A stretch of DNA of 64,000 nt from Listeria fleischmannii subsp. fleischmannii LU2006-1. Lineage in GTDB: Bacteria > Bacillota > Bacilli > Lactobacillales > Listeriaceae. Position numbers and translations under genes: made by a program. The notes under the pieces were generated by a model that saw nothing but the letters and a program-made list of their open reading frames with translations, had not been told where the DNA came from and did no database searches. Shown in pieces: positions 9,859 through 18,241 of the stretch. Each line of letters begins with the position of its first letter. Within the stretch, counting starts at the first letter, position 1. The DNA lies in assembly GCF_000344175.1 (NCBI RefSeq), contig NZ_ALWW01000003.1:26-64025 (forward strand), read 5' to 3'.

Positions 9859-10908
9859 ATGCGAACGCAGTGGAAAAAAATAGTTGCGATAATTGTTTTA
9901 TTAGTTGTGATAGCGGGTTTCTTTATCCCAATGCCTTATTACATCACAAAACCTGGTTCTACGGAAAAATTAGAACCGCTTGTTGAAATTGAGGGGCATA
10001 AAAGTGAATTAAAAGGCTCGTTAAGTCTTGTGACCATTGCGATGGCGAATGCTAATATTTATACATACGGATTAGCCAAACTACTTCCTTACCAAGAAAT
10101 TGAAAAAGAAAGTGATGTGCGCTATGAAAATGAGTCGAATGAAGAATACAATGTCCGTCAAATGTATATGATGAATGAGTCTAAAAATAATGCGATTCAA
10201 GTGGCCTATAAAGCGGCTAATCAAAAGGTGACGGTGAAGTATGACGGGATATATGTTCTGAGCGTACTCGATAATGTACCAGCTGCAAAGTATTTACACG
10301 CAGGGGATTTAATCACAAAAATTGATGGTCATGCCTTTGAATCAAGTGCGGAATTCATTCAATATGTGAAGAGCAAAAAGGTGCATGATGTGGTGACGAT
10401 TGACTATGTTCATGACAAAAAAGCAGAAACGGCTCAAATTGAGCTAACAACGATTGATAAAAAAGGAACGGTTGGTATTGGCATTACGCTTGTAGATGAT
10501 GAAAAAGTGACAACAGATCCGAAAATTAAAATTGACTCCGAACAAATAGGTGGGCCATCTGCAGGTCTTATGTTTAGCTTGGAAATCTATAGTCGCTTCC
10601 AAAAGGACGACTTAACAAAAGGTTATCCTATTGCTGGAACTGGAACGATTGATCCAAAAGGCAACGTAGGCCGCATTGGTGGTATTAATCAAAAGGTTGT
10701 TGCGGCAGATAAGAGCGGTGCTAAATTCTTCTTTGCTCCTGATGATAAAGTGACAGATGAGATGAAAAAGGCAGATCCAACCATAAAATCGAATTACAAA
10801 GAAGCGGTCGAAACGGCCAAAGACATTGATACGGACATGAAAATTATTCCTGTTAAAACTTTCCAAGATGCCGTTTCTTATTTGGAAAAATTGCAGCCTA
10901 AAAAATAA
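9859..10908 (+). CDS. ylbL: PDZ-Lon-type membrane serine protease, YlbL/SepM family
   Basis: 349 aa. One N-terminal TM (residues 7-25), a PDZ domain around 125-200 (VLSVLDNVPAAKYLHAGDLI), then a Lon-type S16 protease domain from about 205. The catalytic dyad is visible: S234 in GGPSAG and K279 in GGINQK. The protease domain is predicted to face outside. Streptococcal SepM processes a peptide pheromone; the substrate here is unknown. Follows coaD by 14 bases and is closed by a terminator. Confidence 0.9.
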   Translation: MRTQWKKIVAIIVLLVVIAGFFIPMPYYITKPGSTEKLEPLVEIEGHKSELKGSLSLVTIAMANANIYTYGLAKLLPYQEIEKESDVRYENESNEEYNVRQMYMMNESKNNAIQVAYKAANQKVTVKYDGIYVLSVLDNVPAAKYLHAGDLITKIDGHAFESSAEFIQYVKSKKVHDVVTIDYVHDKKAETAQIELTTIDKKGTVGIGITLVDDEKVTTDPKIKIDSEQIGGPSAGLMFSLEIYSRFQKDDLTKGYPIAGTGTIDPKGNVGRIGGINQKVVAADKSGAKFFFAPDDKVTDEMKKADPTIKSNYKEAVETAKDIDTDMKIIPVKTFQDAVSYLEKLQPKK

Positions 10909-10920
10909 AAGTGAAAAATA

Positions 10921-10972
10921 AGTAGGGAGATAAATGACTAGTTGTGTCGTCTATCGCCCTACTGTTTTTTTG
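10921..10972 (+). terminator. rho-independent terminator of the ylbF-ylbL run
   Basis: Stem AGTAGGGAGAT / ATCGCCCTACT with a large loop, then GTTTTTTTG. Confidence 0.8.
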
Positions 10973-11019
10973 TTTGAGAAACGGGAACATATAGGTAAGA
11001 GTAGAAATAGGTGAGGGAT

Positions 11020-12423
11020 ATGAAATTTAAAAACAGTACGAAAAATAAAATTGGACGTTATTTTCCGAATTATATTGATGCGGAAGGGCTTGATGCGGGG
11101 ATTTTGGAGACGGAAAACGCTTTTTCAGCTCTTTCCTATAAGCGGCAAATCAATCGGGTGAAGACGTATAAATGGCATACGACTGGAAAATTAGATAATA
11201 CGTTTATGCGTCCGGCGCTGATTAAAAAAAGGCCGCTTCTTGAGGTGGACTGGCAGCCGCTTCTTTTTGCTGAACTAGGTCGATTGAGAAGTGAGGCGCT
11301 TCAAGTTTCGGTGATGGATTTTGGCGCGGTCGCAGACGGGAAAACGGATAGCACGAAAGCTTTTCTTAGAGCGATGGGGCAAGGCGGTCGGAGCGTGAGT
11401 ATTCCGGAAGGGGAATTTATTATTTCTGGTCTTAAAATCCCGTCCAATACGGAATTAATTGGTGCAGGGACAACTAAAACGTTTTTACGCATGCATGATT
11501 TTGCGCCTAAATCGCGCCAGGGGATTCGAAATCGGAATCGCTACTTGGGGAACAGGAGCATTCGATTAGAAGGCTTTACGCTCGATTGGCGCGCGGAGCG
11601 TTTTCCTGAAAAAGAAAAAAGTTCGGTTCGAGGTATTCGTTCGAGTGGGATTACGCTTTGCAACGTCAAGTTTGGTCTTGTGCGCAATATTTGTGTGCGA
11701 AATGCGGGACTCCACGGTGTTGATGTGACTTCGGCTTATTATAGTTATGCGGGTGACGGAACGACTTCACGTTTTAGGAGCCGCTATGTGTGGATTGATG
11801 ATGTGGAGGCATATGGTTTTGGCGATGACGGAATTACAACGCATCATAGCGATTACGTTTATATCACACACTCTTTTTTGCATGATCCGAGTGGACGGGC
11901 GCATCAAACAGGCTTTTCAAATTCAAATGGCATCGAGGTGGATGATGGTTCGCGGCATGTTGTTTTGCATAATAATTATACAGAAAATTGTTTTGGCGGG
12001 GTGGAAATTAAAGCGCATGAAACGAGCTCAGCGGCTTATGATACACAAATTATTGGGCATTATTCCAAGCGTGATAATCGCGCTTATAATTTTCGCCACA
12101 TCGGACATCACAAAGAAAATGACACGAATACCTTAACTGCCATTGGTATTCGCGCCACTTTTTTAGTTGCTGAGGAGCCGCAAAATACGCCTCTTTATGA
12201 GGAGAGTGTGCCGCGCGCGCTTGTTGTGTCGGCCTATCAAAAGGTGGCCATTCACCATTTTTGTACGGTAAGTCAAAGTGAAACGCCAGTTATTGCGATT
12301 CAGTATCGGGCTCGTTATGTGGATCTTGCCCACATTTGTTACCGAGGTATAGCTCCGGAAATTAAAACGGGCCAAGGCGTGCATCTTGAACATGTTTCAC
12401 CAGTAAATGAGTGGTCGCTTTAA
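11020..12423 (+). CDS. right-handed beta-helix (pectate-lyase-superfamily) protein without signal peptide
   Basis: 467 aa from ATG at 11020. The segment VMDFGAVADGKTDSTKAF (near residue 105) is the hallmark start of Pectate_lyase_3/GH28-like beta-helices. It is followed by rungs with short repeating turns (GLHGVDVTS, EAYGFGDDGITTH, GFSNSNGIEVDDGS). Asp and His residues line those turns, consistent with a glycan-active site. The N-terminal 100 residues are basic and show no signal peptide or TM, so export is unclear. In L. monocytogenes a different gene (uvrA-like, from memory) occupies this place. Possible roles are a tailspike-like or epimerase-like enzyme. The 3' end overlaps tmcAL by 27 bases tail to tail. 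Confidence 0.7.
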   Translation: MKFKNSTKNKIGRYFPNYIDAEGLDAGILETENAFSALSYKRQINRVKTYKWHTTGKLDNTFMRPALIKKRPLLEVDWQPLLFAELGRLRSEALQVSVMDFGAVADGKTDSTKAFLRAMGQGGRSVSIPEGEFIISGLKIPSNTELIGAGTTKTFLRMHDFAPKSRQGIRNRNRYLGNRSIRLEGFTLDWRAERFPEKEKSSVRGIRSSGITLCNVKFGLVRNICVRNAGLHGVDVTSAYYSYAGDGTTSRFRSRYVWIDDVEAYGFGDDGITTHHSDYVYITHSFLHDPSGRAHQTGFSNSNGIEVDDGSRHVVLHNNYTENCFGGVEIKAHETSSAAYDTQIIGHYSKRDNRAYNFRHIGHHKENDTNTLTAIGIRATFLVAEEPQNTPLYEESVPRALVVSAYQKVAIHHFCTVSQSETPVIAIQYRARYVDLAHICYRGIAPEIKTGQGVHLEHVSPVNEWSL

Positions 12424-13557
12424 GTAATCACTGTCTGGCTGAACTCTACTGCCTTCCATTAGGCTATATAGCTTTGTCGCGCGAACATCATATGCGATAA
12501 GTTCCTCTTTAGCTTTTGAAATCGTCGTGACAAGCGGAAGTTCAAGGTCTTTTTTTACTTTGGATAAATAAGCCTGCCCAGTTTGGTTCATGCCTAGGAG
12601 GCGGAGATATGGCGACACAGCGTCTTGTTTTTCAAAATGAAGTAAGATTTGCATGGCTGTCCGCTGAACACGAGCGCGACTATAGCGTTTTGTCACAATT
12701 TCATTTAAAAAATCTTCAACCTCCTCATGTCTCGCTGCTTTCACGAAACGATTTTCAATTCCTTCTGTTACGCTGTTAATTTTTGAAATAGTTCCCGGGC
12801 TATCTGTAAGTAATCGGTAACGTAAAAACGGATAGATTTCAGCAAACGTCATTAAATTTGCAGAACTATTAATGATTTCCTTATAAGCAAAAGAAGGCAT
12901 ATATTTTTTTGCCTGCGTAATATGTCCCTGTAAAAGCATTTTACGAATCGCCGTTGCACTTGTAACAGCCGGTTTTTTAGGGATTGTTTCCGCGTACTGT
13001 GTGGTACGTTTTAATGTTTCGATTTGAAGAGGGGCATTCATTTTCTCGTTTGCGAGTGTATAATGAAAACCAAGAATATTGTTAGGAAGTGTAATATCTA
13101 AACGATCCCCAATTTTTTCATGTAAGGCTTCGGTTAGTGCTGCCCCGTAACTTAAGGTTTTATTCTCAAGTTTTTCTTTAATAAGAAGCTCAAAATCGTC
13201 TTGATTAGCTAGTTTAGCGGCCTCTATAAAGGCTTCTTTACTCCCGTCTTCACTTCCAAAAAAGATGGTTTCAGCTTTTAAATCTGCGAGCATGCGAACT
13301 GCTTCTGTTGCAAAAATATCGGCTTGTTGCATGACAAATCGAACAGGAAGCTCAAATACTAAATCGGCTCCGCCAAGTAATGCCATTTTTGTTCGCATCC
13401 ATTTATCTAGTATGGCGGGCTCGCCGCGTTGTACAAAGGAGCCGCTCATAATGGCGATAATACAGTCCGCATTTGTTTGTTTTCTAGCTTCATTTAAATG
13501 ATAAAGATGTCCGTTATGAAACGGATTATATTCTACCACAATTCCGGTAGCGCGCAT
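12397..13557 (-). CDS. tmcAL: tRNA(Met) cytidine acetate ligase TmcAL (YlbM)
   Basis: 386 aa with AAAGGTGA before ATG. The nucleotidyltransferase-like N-terminus GIVVEYNPFHNGHLYHL carries the HxGH motif, and the MSGSFVQRGEPA block is diagnostic. The enzyme uses ATP and acetate to make N4-acetylcytidine at the wobble position of elongator tRNA-Met. Length matches the family (about 390-415). The final residues overlap the beta-helix gene on the other strand, suggesting that gene was inserted close to the end of tmcAL. Confidence 0.93.
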   Translation of the reverse strand: MRATGIVVEYNPFHNGHLYHLNEARKQTNADCIIAIMSGSFVQRGEPAILDKWMRTKMALLGGADLVFELPVRFVMQQADIFATEAVRMLADLKAETIFFGSEDGSKEAFIEAAKLANQDDFELLIKEKLENKTLSYGAALTEALHEKIGDRLDITLPNNILGFHYTLANEKMNAPLQIETLKRTTQYAETIPKKPAVTSATAIRKMLLQGHITQAKKYMPSFAYKEIINSSANLMTFAEIYPFLRYRLLTDSPGTISKINSVTEGIENRFVKAARHEEVEDFLNEIVTKRYSRARVQRTAMQILLHFEKQDAVSPYLRLLGMNQTGQAYLSKVKKDLELPLVTTISKAKEELIAYDVRATKLYSLMEGSRVQPDSDYLKRPLIYW

Positions 13558-13636
13558 GAAATCACCTTTTCCTTTTTTCTTTTTATTTTAGCATAAAAAT
13601 GTAAGGTTTGGTGGGGTTTCCTTTTCTTAAAAAGGA

Positions 13637-13665
13637 TTGACAAACGCGCATAGAAAAGCTATAAT
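13637..13665 (+). promoter_or_regulatory. strong sigma-A promoter of yceD-rpmF
   Basis: Consensus -35 TTGACA (13637-13642), 17-nt spacer and consensus -10 TATAAT (13660-13665), about 30 bases before the yceD start. It fits a highly expressed ribosomal-protein transcript. Confidence 0.93.
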
Positions 13666-13694
13666 GATTTTTGTTGCGCCCGAGGTGATGAATG

Positions 13695-14231
13695 ATGAAA
13701 TGGTCTTTAAGTCAGTTAAAAAAATATCGTGATGGCGAGTTTGAAATCGATGAAACAATCGACTTAACCGAGTTTTTAAAAGAAAATAATCATGACGTCA
13801 GAGAAGCTTCACCTGTTCACGTTACCGGAACATTCGAAATAAAGCGCGACGAAGTAATTGCTCATTTAACAATTACAGGCGAGTGGACGTTGCCGTGTGC
13901 AAGGACGCTTAAAGACGTTATCTATCCGTATGAAATTAAAACGATAGAAACTTTTGTGAAAAATAAGGATCAAGTTCAAGATGAATCTTGGCATTTAATG
14001 GATCAAGATACAGTGGATTTAGTTCCTGTGCTTTGTGAGCTTTTGCTTGTTGAAATTCCTATGCAAGTGTTTAGTGAAGAAACAGATGAGGAAAGTGCTC
14101 TTCCTAAAGGAAATGACTGGGAACTTCAAACAGAAGAAACATTTGCTCGTGAAAAAGCAAAAAACGAACCAAAAACGGATCCTCGTCTTGCTGGACTAGC
14201 CGATTTTTTTAATGAAAAAAAAGAAGATTAG
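13695..14231 (+). CDS. YceD/DUF177 family protein
   Basis: 178 aa from the second of two adjacent ATGs (GAGGTG seven bases upstream). It is acidic, with a metal-free version of the DUF177 domain: the conserved C of LPCARTLKD is retained and the C-terminal region carries DPRLAGLADFF, typical of the family. YceD homologues are nearly always encoded upstream of rpmF and in plants act in 23S rRNA processing. A ribosome-biogenesis role is inferred from family and context. Confidence 0.88.
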   Translation: MKWSLSQLKKYRDGEFEIDETIDLTEFLKENNHDVREASPVHVTGTFEIKRDEVIAHLTITGEWTLPCARTLKDVIYPYEIKTIETFVKNKDQVQDESWHLMDQDTVDLVPVLCELLLVEIPMQVFSEETDEESALPKGNDWELQTEETFAREKAKNEPKTDPRLAGLADFFNEKKED

Positions 14232-14302
14232 TTTTGGTAAAGCTGGAATATATCTAAGGGAAACCTTAAGACTAGTTTTAATCTCTAAGGAGGTGTATGG
14301 AA

Positions 14303-14476
14303 ATGGCAGTACCTTTTAGAAGAACTTCTAAAACCAAAAAACGCAAACGTCGCACTCATTTCAAATTACAAGTGCCTGGTATGAACGAATGTTCAAACTG
14401 TGGTGAAATGAAACTTTCTCACCGTGTATGCCCTGAATGTGGTCATTACGATGGTAAAGAAGTAGTGAACAACTAA
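14303..14476 (+). CDS. rpmF: 50S ribosomal protein L32
   Basis: 57 aa with AAGGAGGTG ribosome site. Starts [19 protein letters not shown], followed by two CxxC pairs (CSNC and CPEC) that bind zinc, so this is the zinc-containing C+ form. Ends GKEVVNN. Co-transcribed with the DUF177 gene and followed by a strong terminator. Confidence 0.98.
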   Translation: MAVPFRRTSKTKKRKRRTHFKLQVPGMNECSNCGEMKLSHRVCPECGHYDGKEVVNN

Positions 14477-14513
14477 TCATAGCAAGTGAGACGTACACTT
14501 GTTTACTAAAAAA

Positions 14514-14547
14514 ACGACAAGATGCCATGGATCTTGTCGTTTTTTTG
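14514..14547 (+). terminator. rho-independent terminator of rpmF
   Basis: Stem ACGACAAGAT / ATCTTGTCGT with a 7-nt loop, then seven T. Confidence 0.95.
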
Positions 14548-14613
14548 CATACATAAAAGAAGAAATAGTGTAAAATAAAGCATGTAACTTGAAAAAAGTG
14601 TAGGTGAAGGTAG

Positions 14614-15492
14614 ATGCGAAATATTGGAATCATCGGTGGCGGCTCAATTGGTTTACTTTATGCGGCTCGTTTTGCTGAAGAAGCGAATGTCACGCTGTAT
14701 GTAAGAAGAAGAGCCCAGATGGAGGATTTACATAAAAACGGACTAATAGACGACAAGCAGGTTTTTTTAGTTAAGTCTTTTTTAAGTAGCTCACTGGAAC
14801 ACGTTAGGGAACAAGATTTGATTTTAATTGCTGTGAAAAGTTATGAGCTCGAACATTTAGTGAGTATGTTAAATCAAATTCCAAGCGATATCCCGCTTTT
14901 ATTTATCCAAAATGGTCTAAGTCATTTATCTATTTTAGAAAAACTGACGGCAAACCATATTTGGCTAGCGACAACAACCTACGGGGCGATGCGCCTAAAT
15001 GATTTTACTGTAGAGCAAAAAGGAGCTGGAAAAACTGTTTTTGGAGTTGCAAAAGGGGAGGTCACTTCTGCGCAACTGAATTTCTTACAACAACTACCTG
15101 ATTTTTCGTTCCAATTTTCTACAGATATCGAAAAAGCGCTATATGAAAAATTATTGATTAACGTAGCTGTTAATCCACTGACTGCCGCTCTAGGTGTAGC
15201 AAACGGACAAATTCTTCAAAATGAACACTGGCACAATGCGCTTATTCAAATTATTCACGAAGCTAATCAGGTGCTTAATGTAGAAGAGGCCGTTTCAAAA
15301 GTGGAAAGTGTGCTAAAGGCTACAAATGAAAATATATCATCGATGGCTATGGATATAAAAATGGGACGCCAAACGGAAATTGATAGCATCGTTTTACCTG
15401 TCATTGAACGGCTAGAAGCATGCAACCAAAGCGCGTCAAAGTTGCGACTTCTTTATGACATTATAAAAGGAAAGGAGCAGCAAAATGTTTAA
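14614..15492 (+). CDS. panE: 2-dehydropantoate 2-reductase (ketopantoate reductase), ApbA/PanE family
   Basis: 292 aa. The N-terminal Rossmann motif is GIIGGGSIG; the central KSYEL segment carries the catalytic Lys, and EKLLINVAVNPLTA is the conserved C-terminal domain motif with its Asn residues. It reduces ketopantoate with NADPH in pantothenate synthesis. Paralogues of the family can be involved in other 2-oxoacid reductions, so the exact substrate is family-based. Overlaps the next gene by 8 bases. Confidence 0.87.
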   Translation: MRNIGIIGGGSIGLLYAARFAEEANVTLYVRRRAQMEDLHKNGLIDDKQVFLVKSFLSSSLEHVREQDLILIAVKSYELEHLVSMLNQIPSDIPLLFIQNGLSHLSILEKLTANHIWLATTTYGAMRLNDFTVEQKGAGKTVFGVAKGEVTSAQLNFLQQLPDFSFQFSTDIEKALYEKLLINVAVNPLTAALGVANGQILQNEHWHNALIQIIHEANQVLNVEEAVSKVESVLKATNENISSMAMDIKMGRQTEIDSIVLPVIERLEACNQSASKLRLLYDIIKGKEQQNV

Positions 15493-15874
15493 TTGGTTAA
15501 CGGACATAACATCCATTTTCATCGTACTACCTATAGCTGTCTTCACAGTAGTCGCCTGTTTTATGACTTACGTATTCAAAAGACCGCGATACGCTTTTAA
15601 AATAGCTTGCGACTTCTCAACGATTTTTCTTATCATAGCCGTACATTTTTTCATGAAATTGCTATTTGGAAAATCCTTTTTGTTATACATCTTGCTTTTC
15701 TTATTTATAATTGGCATTGCGATTATTTTTATGTTCGCGAAACGAGATGGCGAGATACATATAAAAAGAACGATACGCGTTTACTGGCGAATTTGCTTCT
15801 TTGTTTTTAGTTTACTTTATATCATCCTTTTTTTAATTGGTCTTATTATGGGGATTGCTCAAATGCTCGGATAG
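15485..15874 (+). CDS. DUF3397-type small membrane protein
   Basis: 129 aa, four predicted TM helices (about residues 8-30, 40-60, 64-84, 97-122) with short positively charged loops (KRPRYAFK, KRDGEIHIKR). It matches the general layout of the DUF3397 family found between panE and mraZ in Bacillales. Translationally coupled to panE by an 8-base overlap with AAGGAG inside panE. Function unknown. Confidence 0.7.
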   Translation: MFNWLTDITSIFIVLPIAVFTVVACFMTYVFKRPRYAFKIACDFSTIFLIIAVHFFMKLLFGKSFLLYILLFLFIIGIAIIFMFAKRDGEIHIKRTIRVYWRICFFVFSLLYIILFLIGLIMGIAQMLG

Positions 15875-16294
15875 AGGAACCCAAATTTTACGTAGATTAT
15901 AATAACCATACATCATATCCTCAAGGCCGCGAATTTGAGGGTCAATATGGTGCATTTTATAGCTATAGGCCACATAAAACAGAAAAAAGTTTTCCGTAAG
16001 CCACGTGTCAAGCGACATGCGGCTTTTTTCGCGGTCAAAATGAGTTTCGCCAAAACGGATTTCTTCCATAAAATCAGCGACAGTAAGAAGTATAGCTTCA
16101 CTTAAAAACCTTCTTGGGATTAAATTAGGGTTAGTGAAGAATTCAAAATAGCCAAGTTCAAGGTCAGCGCCTGGTTCTTCATCAAGCCAAATGACAGGGA
16201 TTATTATTGGTGATTGTTTTTTTACAACGCATTTTTTTGAATTACTTTCTAAAAAACAAGCTTTATTAGGAAAAAATGAAGCTAATTTAATCAA
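15833..16294 (-). CDS. conserved-looking hypothetical protein, start uncertain
   Basis: 153 aa if read from TTG at 16294, but no ribosome site precedes that codon and the first 25 residues look random. If the 7-A stretch near 16213-16220 has one base too many, an ATG start (MRCKKQSPIIIP...) gives about 130 aa. The body is helical and acidic/aromatic (LGYFEFFTNPNLIPRRFLSEAI). It has no TM and no motif I recognise. The 3' end overlaps the DUF3397 gene by 42 bases tail to tail. Confidence 0.5.
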   Translation of the reverse strand: MIKLASFFPNKACFLESNSKKCVVKKQSPIIIPVIWLDEEPGADLELGYFEFFTNPNLIPRRFLSEAILLTVADFMEEIRFGETHFDREKSRMSLDTWLTENFFLFYVAYSYKMHHIDPQIRGLEDMMYGYYNLRKIWVPLSEHLSNPHNKTN

Positions 16295-16476
16295 AAGTGG
16301 GGACTAGTGGTTTTATCCCCCACTTTGGCACCACTTCGAATTTCAAAGAGGAAATGGCTTAATATCAAGGTTTAATCATCTCTTGTTTTTAAAAGAGATG
16401 ATTTTTTTGTCTTTTTTTAGGTTTTGGGTGGTACAAAGTGGGGAGATGTGGTAAAGTTGTATGTATGAAAGTGGGG
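16294..16476 (+). promoter_or_regulatory. MraZ-type operator boxes upstream of mraZ
   Basis: Four copies of AAAGTGGGG: 16294-16302 (+), 16318-16326 (minus), 16435-16443 (+), 16468-16476 (+). The last overlaps the mraZ ribosome site, and the first two form an inverted repeat. Mollicute MraZ is reported to bind AAAGTG-type repeats and E. coli MraZ TGGG repeats, so autoregulation by MraZ is likely. Confidence 0.65.
16374..16408 (+). terminator. rho-independent terminator before mraZ
   Basis: Stem AATCATCTCTT / AAGAGATGATT with a short loop, then TTTTTTTG. No plus-strand gene ends nearby (closest is at 15874), so it may insulate the division cluster or end a short transcript from the region of the first MraZ box. 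Confidence 0.85.
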
Positions 16477-16484
16477 GAAGTCTA

Positions 16485-16916
16485 ATGTTCATGGGAGAAT
16501 ATCAACACAACATTGATATAAAGGGCCGTTTAATCGTGCCAGCTAAGTTCCGTGAACTACTTGGGGACGATTTTGTCATTACCCGTGGACTGGATAAATG
16601 CTTATTTGCCTATCCTAGGACGGAATGGTCAAAACTCGAGGAAAAACTTCAAACACTTCCATTAACTAAAAAAGATGCTCGTTCTTTTACACGTTTCTTC
16701 TTTTCAGGCGCTTCTGAATGTGAACTTGATAAACAAGGGAGAATTAATATTCCGCAAAACTTAGTTGGTTATGCGGGACTTGAAAAAGAAACGGTTATTA
16801 TCGGCGTTTCAAATCGTATTGAAATTTGGAGCAAACCGGAATGGGATGCTGTTTTCGAGGAATCAGAAGAATCCTTCTCCGAAATTGCAGAAAATATGAT
16901 TGGATTCGATATTTAA
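16485..16916 (+). CDS. mraZ: transcriptional regulator MraZ
   Basis: 143 aa from ATG at 16485 with GGGGGAAG upstream; the start at 16461 would place the operator box inside the coding region. [21 protein letters not shown] is the typical start, in two parts here: [10 protein letters not shown] and [10 protein letters not shown]. Two AbrB-like SpoVT folds are present (second: [16 protein letters not shown]). DNA-binding repressor of the division and cell-wall cluster that it heads. Confidence 0.96.
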   Translation: MFMGEYQHNIDIKGRLIVPAKFRELLGDDFVITRGLDKCLFAYPRTEWSKLEEKLQTLPLTKKDARSFTRFFFSGASECELDKQGRINIPQNLVGYAGLEKETVIIGVSNRIEIWSKPEWDAVFEESEESFSEIAENMIGFDI

Positions 16917-16929
16917 AAGGAGGGCTACA

Positions 16930-17862
16930 ATGTTTAAACACGAAACGGTCTTACTACATGAAACTGTGGACATGTTAAATATAAAAAAAGATGGTATTTA
17001 TGTTGATTGCACATTAGGTGGTGCGGGACATTCCACTTATTTGCTCAGTCAACTAGGGGGAAAAGGGCGTTTGATTGCATTTGACCAAGATGTAACAGCG
17101 ATAGATAACGCGAAAGAGAAGTTACAGGATGCACGAGTGACCTTTATAAAATCGAATTTCAGATTGATTAAAACAGCATTGTTAGAAAATGGGATTACTA
17201 AAGTGGATGGCATTTTATATGACTTAGGCGTTTCGTCACCACAACTTGATGTTCGTGAAAGAGGTTTTAGCTATCATCAAGATGCCCCTTTAGATATGCG
17301 TATGGATCAATCACAAGAACTGACAGCTCAAATTGTTGTAAATGAGTGGCCATATGAAGATTTAATTCGAATATTTTTCAGATACGGGGAAGAAAAATTC
17401 TCTAAACAAATAGCGCGTGAGATTGAGCGCAAGAGGAAAGTGAAGAAAATTGAGACGACACAGGAACTTGTTGACATTATTAAAGATGTTATTCCTGCGC
17501 CGGCAAGACGCAAGGGGGGACACCCTGGGAAACGAATTTTTCAGGCGATTCGAATTGCGGTAAATGATGAACTTGGTGCTGTTGAAGATTCATTAAACGA
17601 CGCATTAACACTGTTAAATACTGGCGGTCGAATTAGTGTCATTACCTTTCACTCTTTAGAGGATCGTATCACAAAACATATTTTCCAAGAGGCGGCAAAG
17701 GGACCCGAAATACCGAAAGGCTTACCTGTTATTCCGAAAGAATATGAGCCTGACTTTAAATTAGTGTCACGAAAACCAATTTTACCTAGTGAAGAAGAAG
17801 TAGAAACGAATAATCGGGCACGATCAGCTAAACTGCGTGTCATTGAAAAAATTAAGAAGTGA
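16930..17862 (+). CDS. rsmH: 16S rRNA (cytosine1402-N4)-methyltransferase RsmH (MraW)
   Basis: 310 aa from ATG at 16930 with AAAAGGAGGG. The SAM motif is [11 protein letters not shown], with [12 protein letters not shown] and LDMRMDQ following. The C-terminal catalytic region contains [10 protein letters not shown] and [12 protein letters not shown]. It modifies C1402 in the 30S P site. Start and stop are both tightly spaced with mraZ and ftsL. Confidence 0.97.
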   Translation: MFKHETVLLHETVDMLNIKKDGIYVDCTLGGAGHSTYLLSQLGGKGRLIAFDQDVTAIDNAKEKLQDARVTFIKSNFRLIKTALLENGITKVDGILYDLGVSSPQLDVRERGFSYHQDAPLDMRMDQSQELTAQIVVNEWPYEDLIRIFFRYGEEKFSKQIAREIERKRKVKKIETTQELVDIIKDVIPAPARRKGGHPGKRIFQAIRIAVNDELGAVEDSLNDALTLLNTGGRISVITFHSLEDRITKHIFQEAAKGPEIPKGLPVIPKEYEPDFKLVSRKPILPSEEEVETNNRARSAKLRVIEKIKK

Positions 17863-17878
17863 GTGGGAGTTGAAAAAT

Positions 17879-18241
17879 GTGAGTAATGTTGCCTACAAAT
17901 CCAATTTGGAACCAAAGCGCGTACATAGAGAAGTTGAACAACCGAAAAAAGAAATTTTAAAGCGTGGTCGAATAACGCTTGGAGAAAAGCTAATTGCACT
18001 AATTGCTGTTGTAGCGATTGCTATTTTCGCATTTTCTATCATTAGTATTCAGACATCTATCTACAGTGTCAATAAAAGTATTGAAGCGAGCGAGGAAAAG
18101 CTACTTAGTCAGCAAAAAACGAACGATGATTTGAAAGTTCAAGTGAATGATTTAGGACGCTATGAACGTATCTTGAAATTGGCAAAAGAAAAAGGCTTAA
18201 GTTTAAACGGAGATAACGTAAAGGTAGTGGATGGTAAATGA
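17879..18241 (+). CDS. ftsL: cell division protein FtsL
   Basis: 120 aa from GTG at 17879, nine bases after GGGAG (TTG at 17870 is an alternative). A short basic cytoplasmic N-terminus is followed by one TM (about 38-60, IALIAVVAIAIFAFSII) and an extracytoplasmic coiled coil with leucine heptads (SEEKLLSQQKTNDDLKVQV). It pairs with DivIC/DivIB in the divisome and controls FtsW-PBP2B activity. The stop overlaps the pbpB ATG. Confidence 0.92.
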   Translation: MSNVAYKSNLEPKRVHREVEQPKKEILKRGRITLGEKLIALIAVVAIAIFAFSIISIQTSIYSVNKSIEASEEKLLSQQKTNDDLKVQVNDLGRYERILKLAKEKGLSLNGDNVKVVDGK

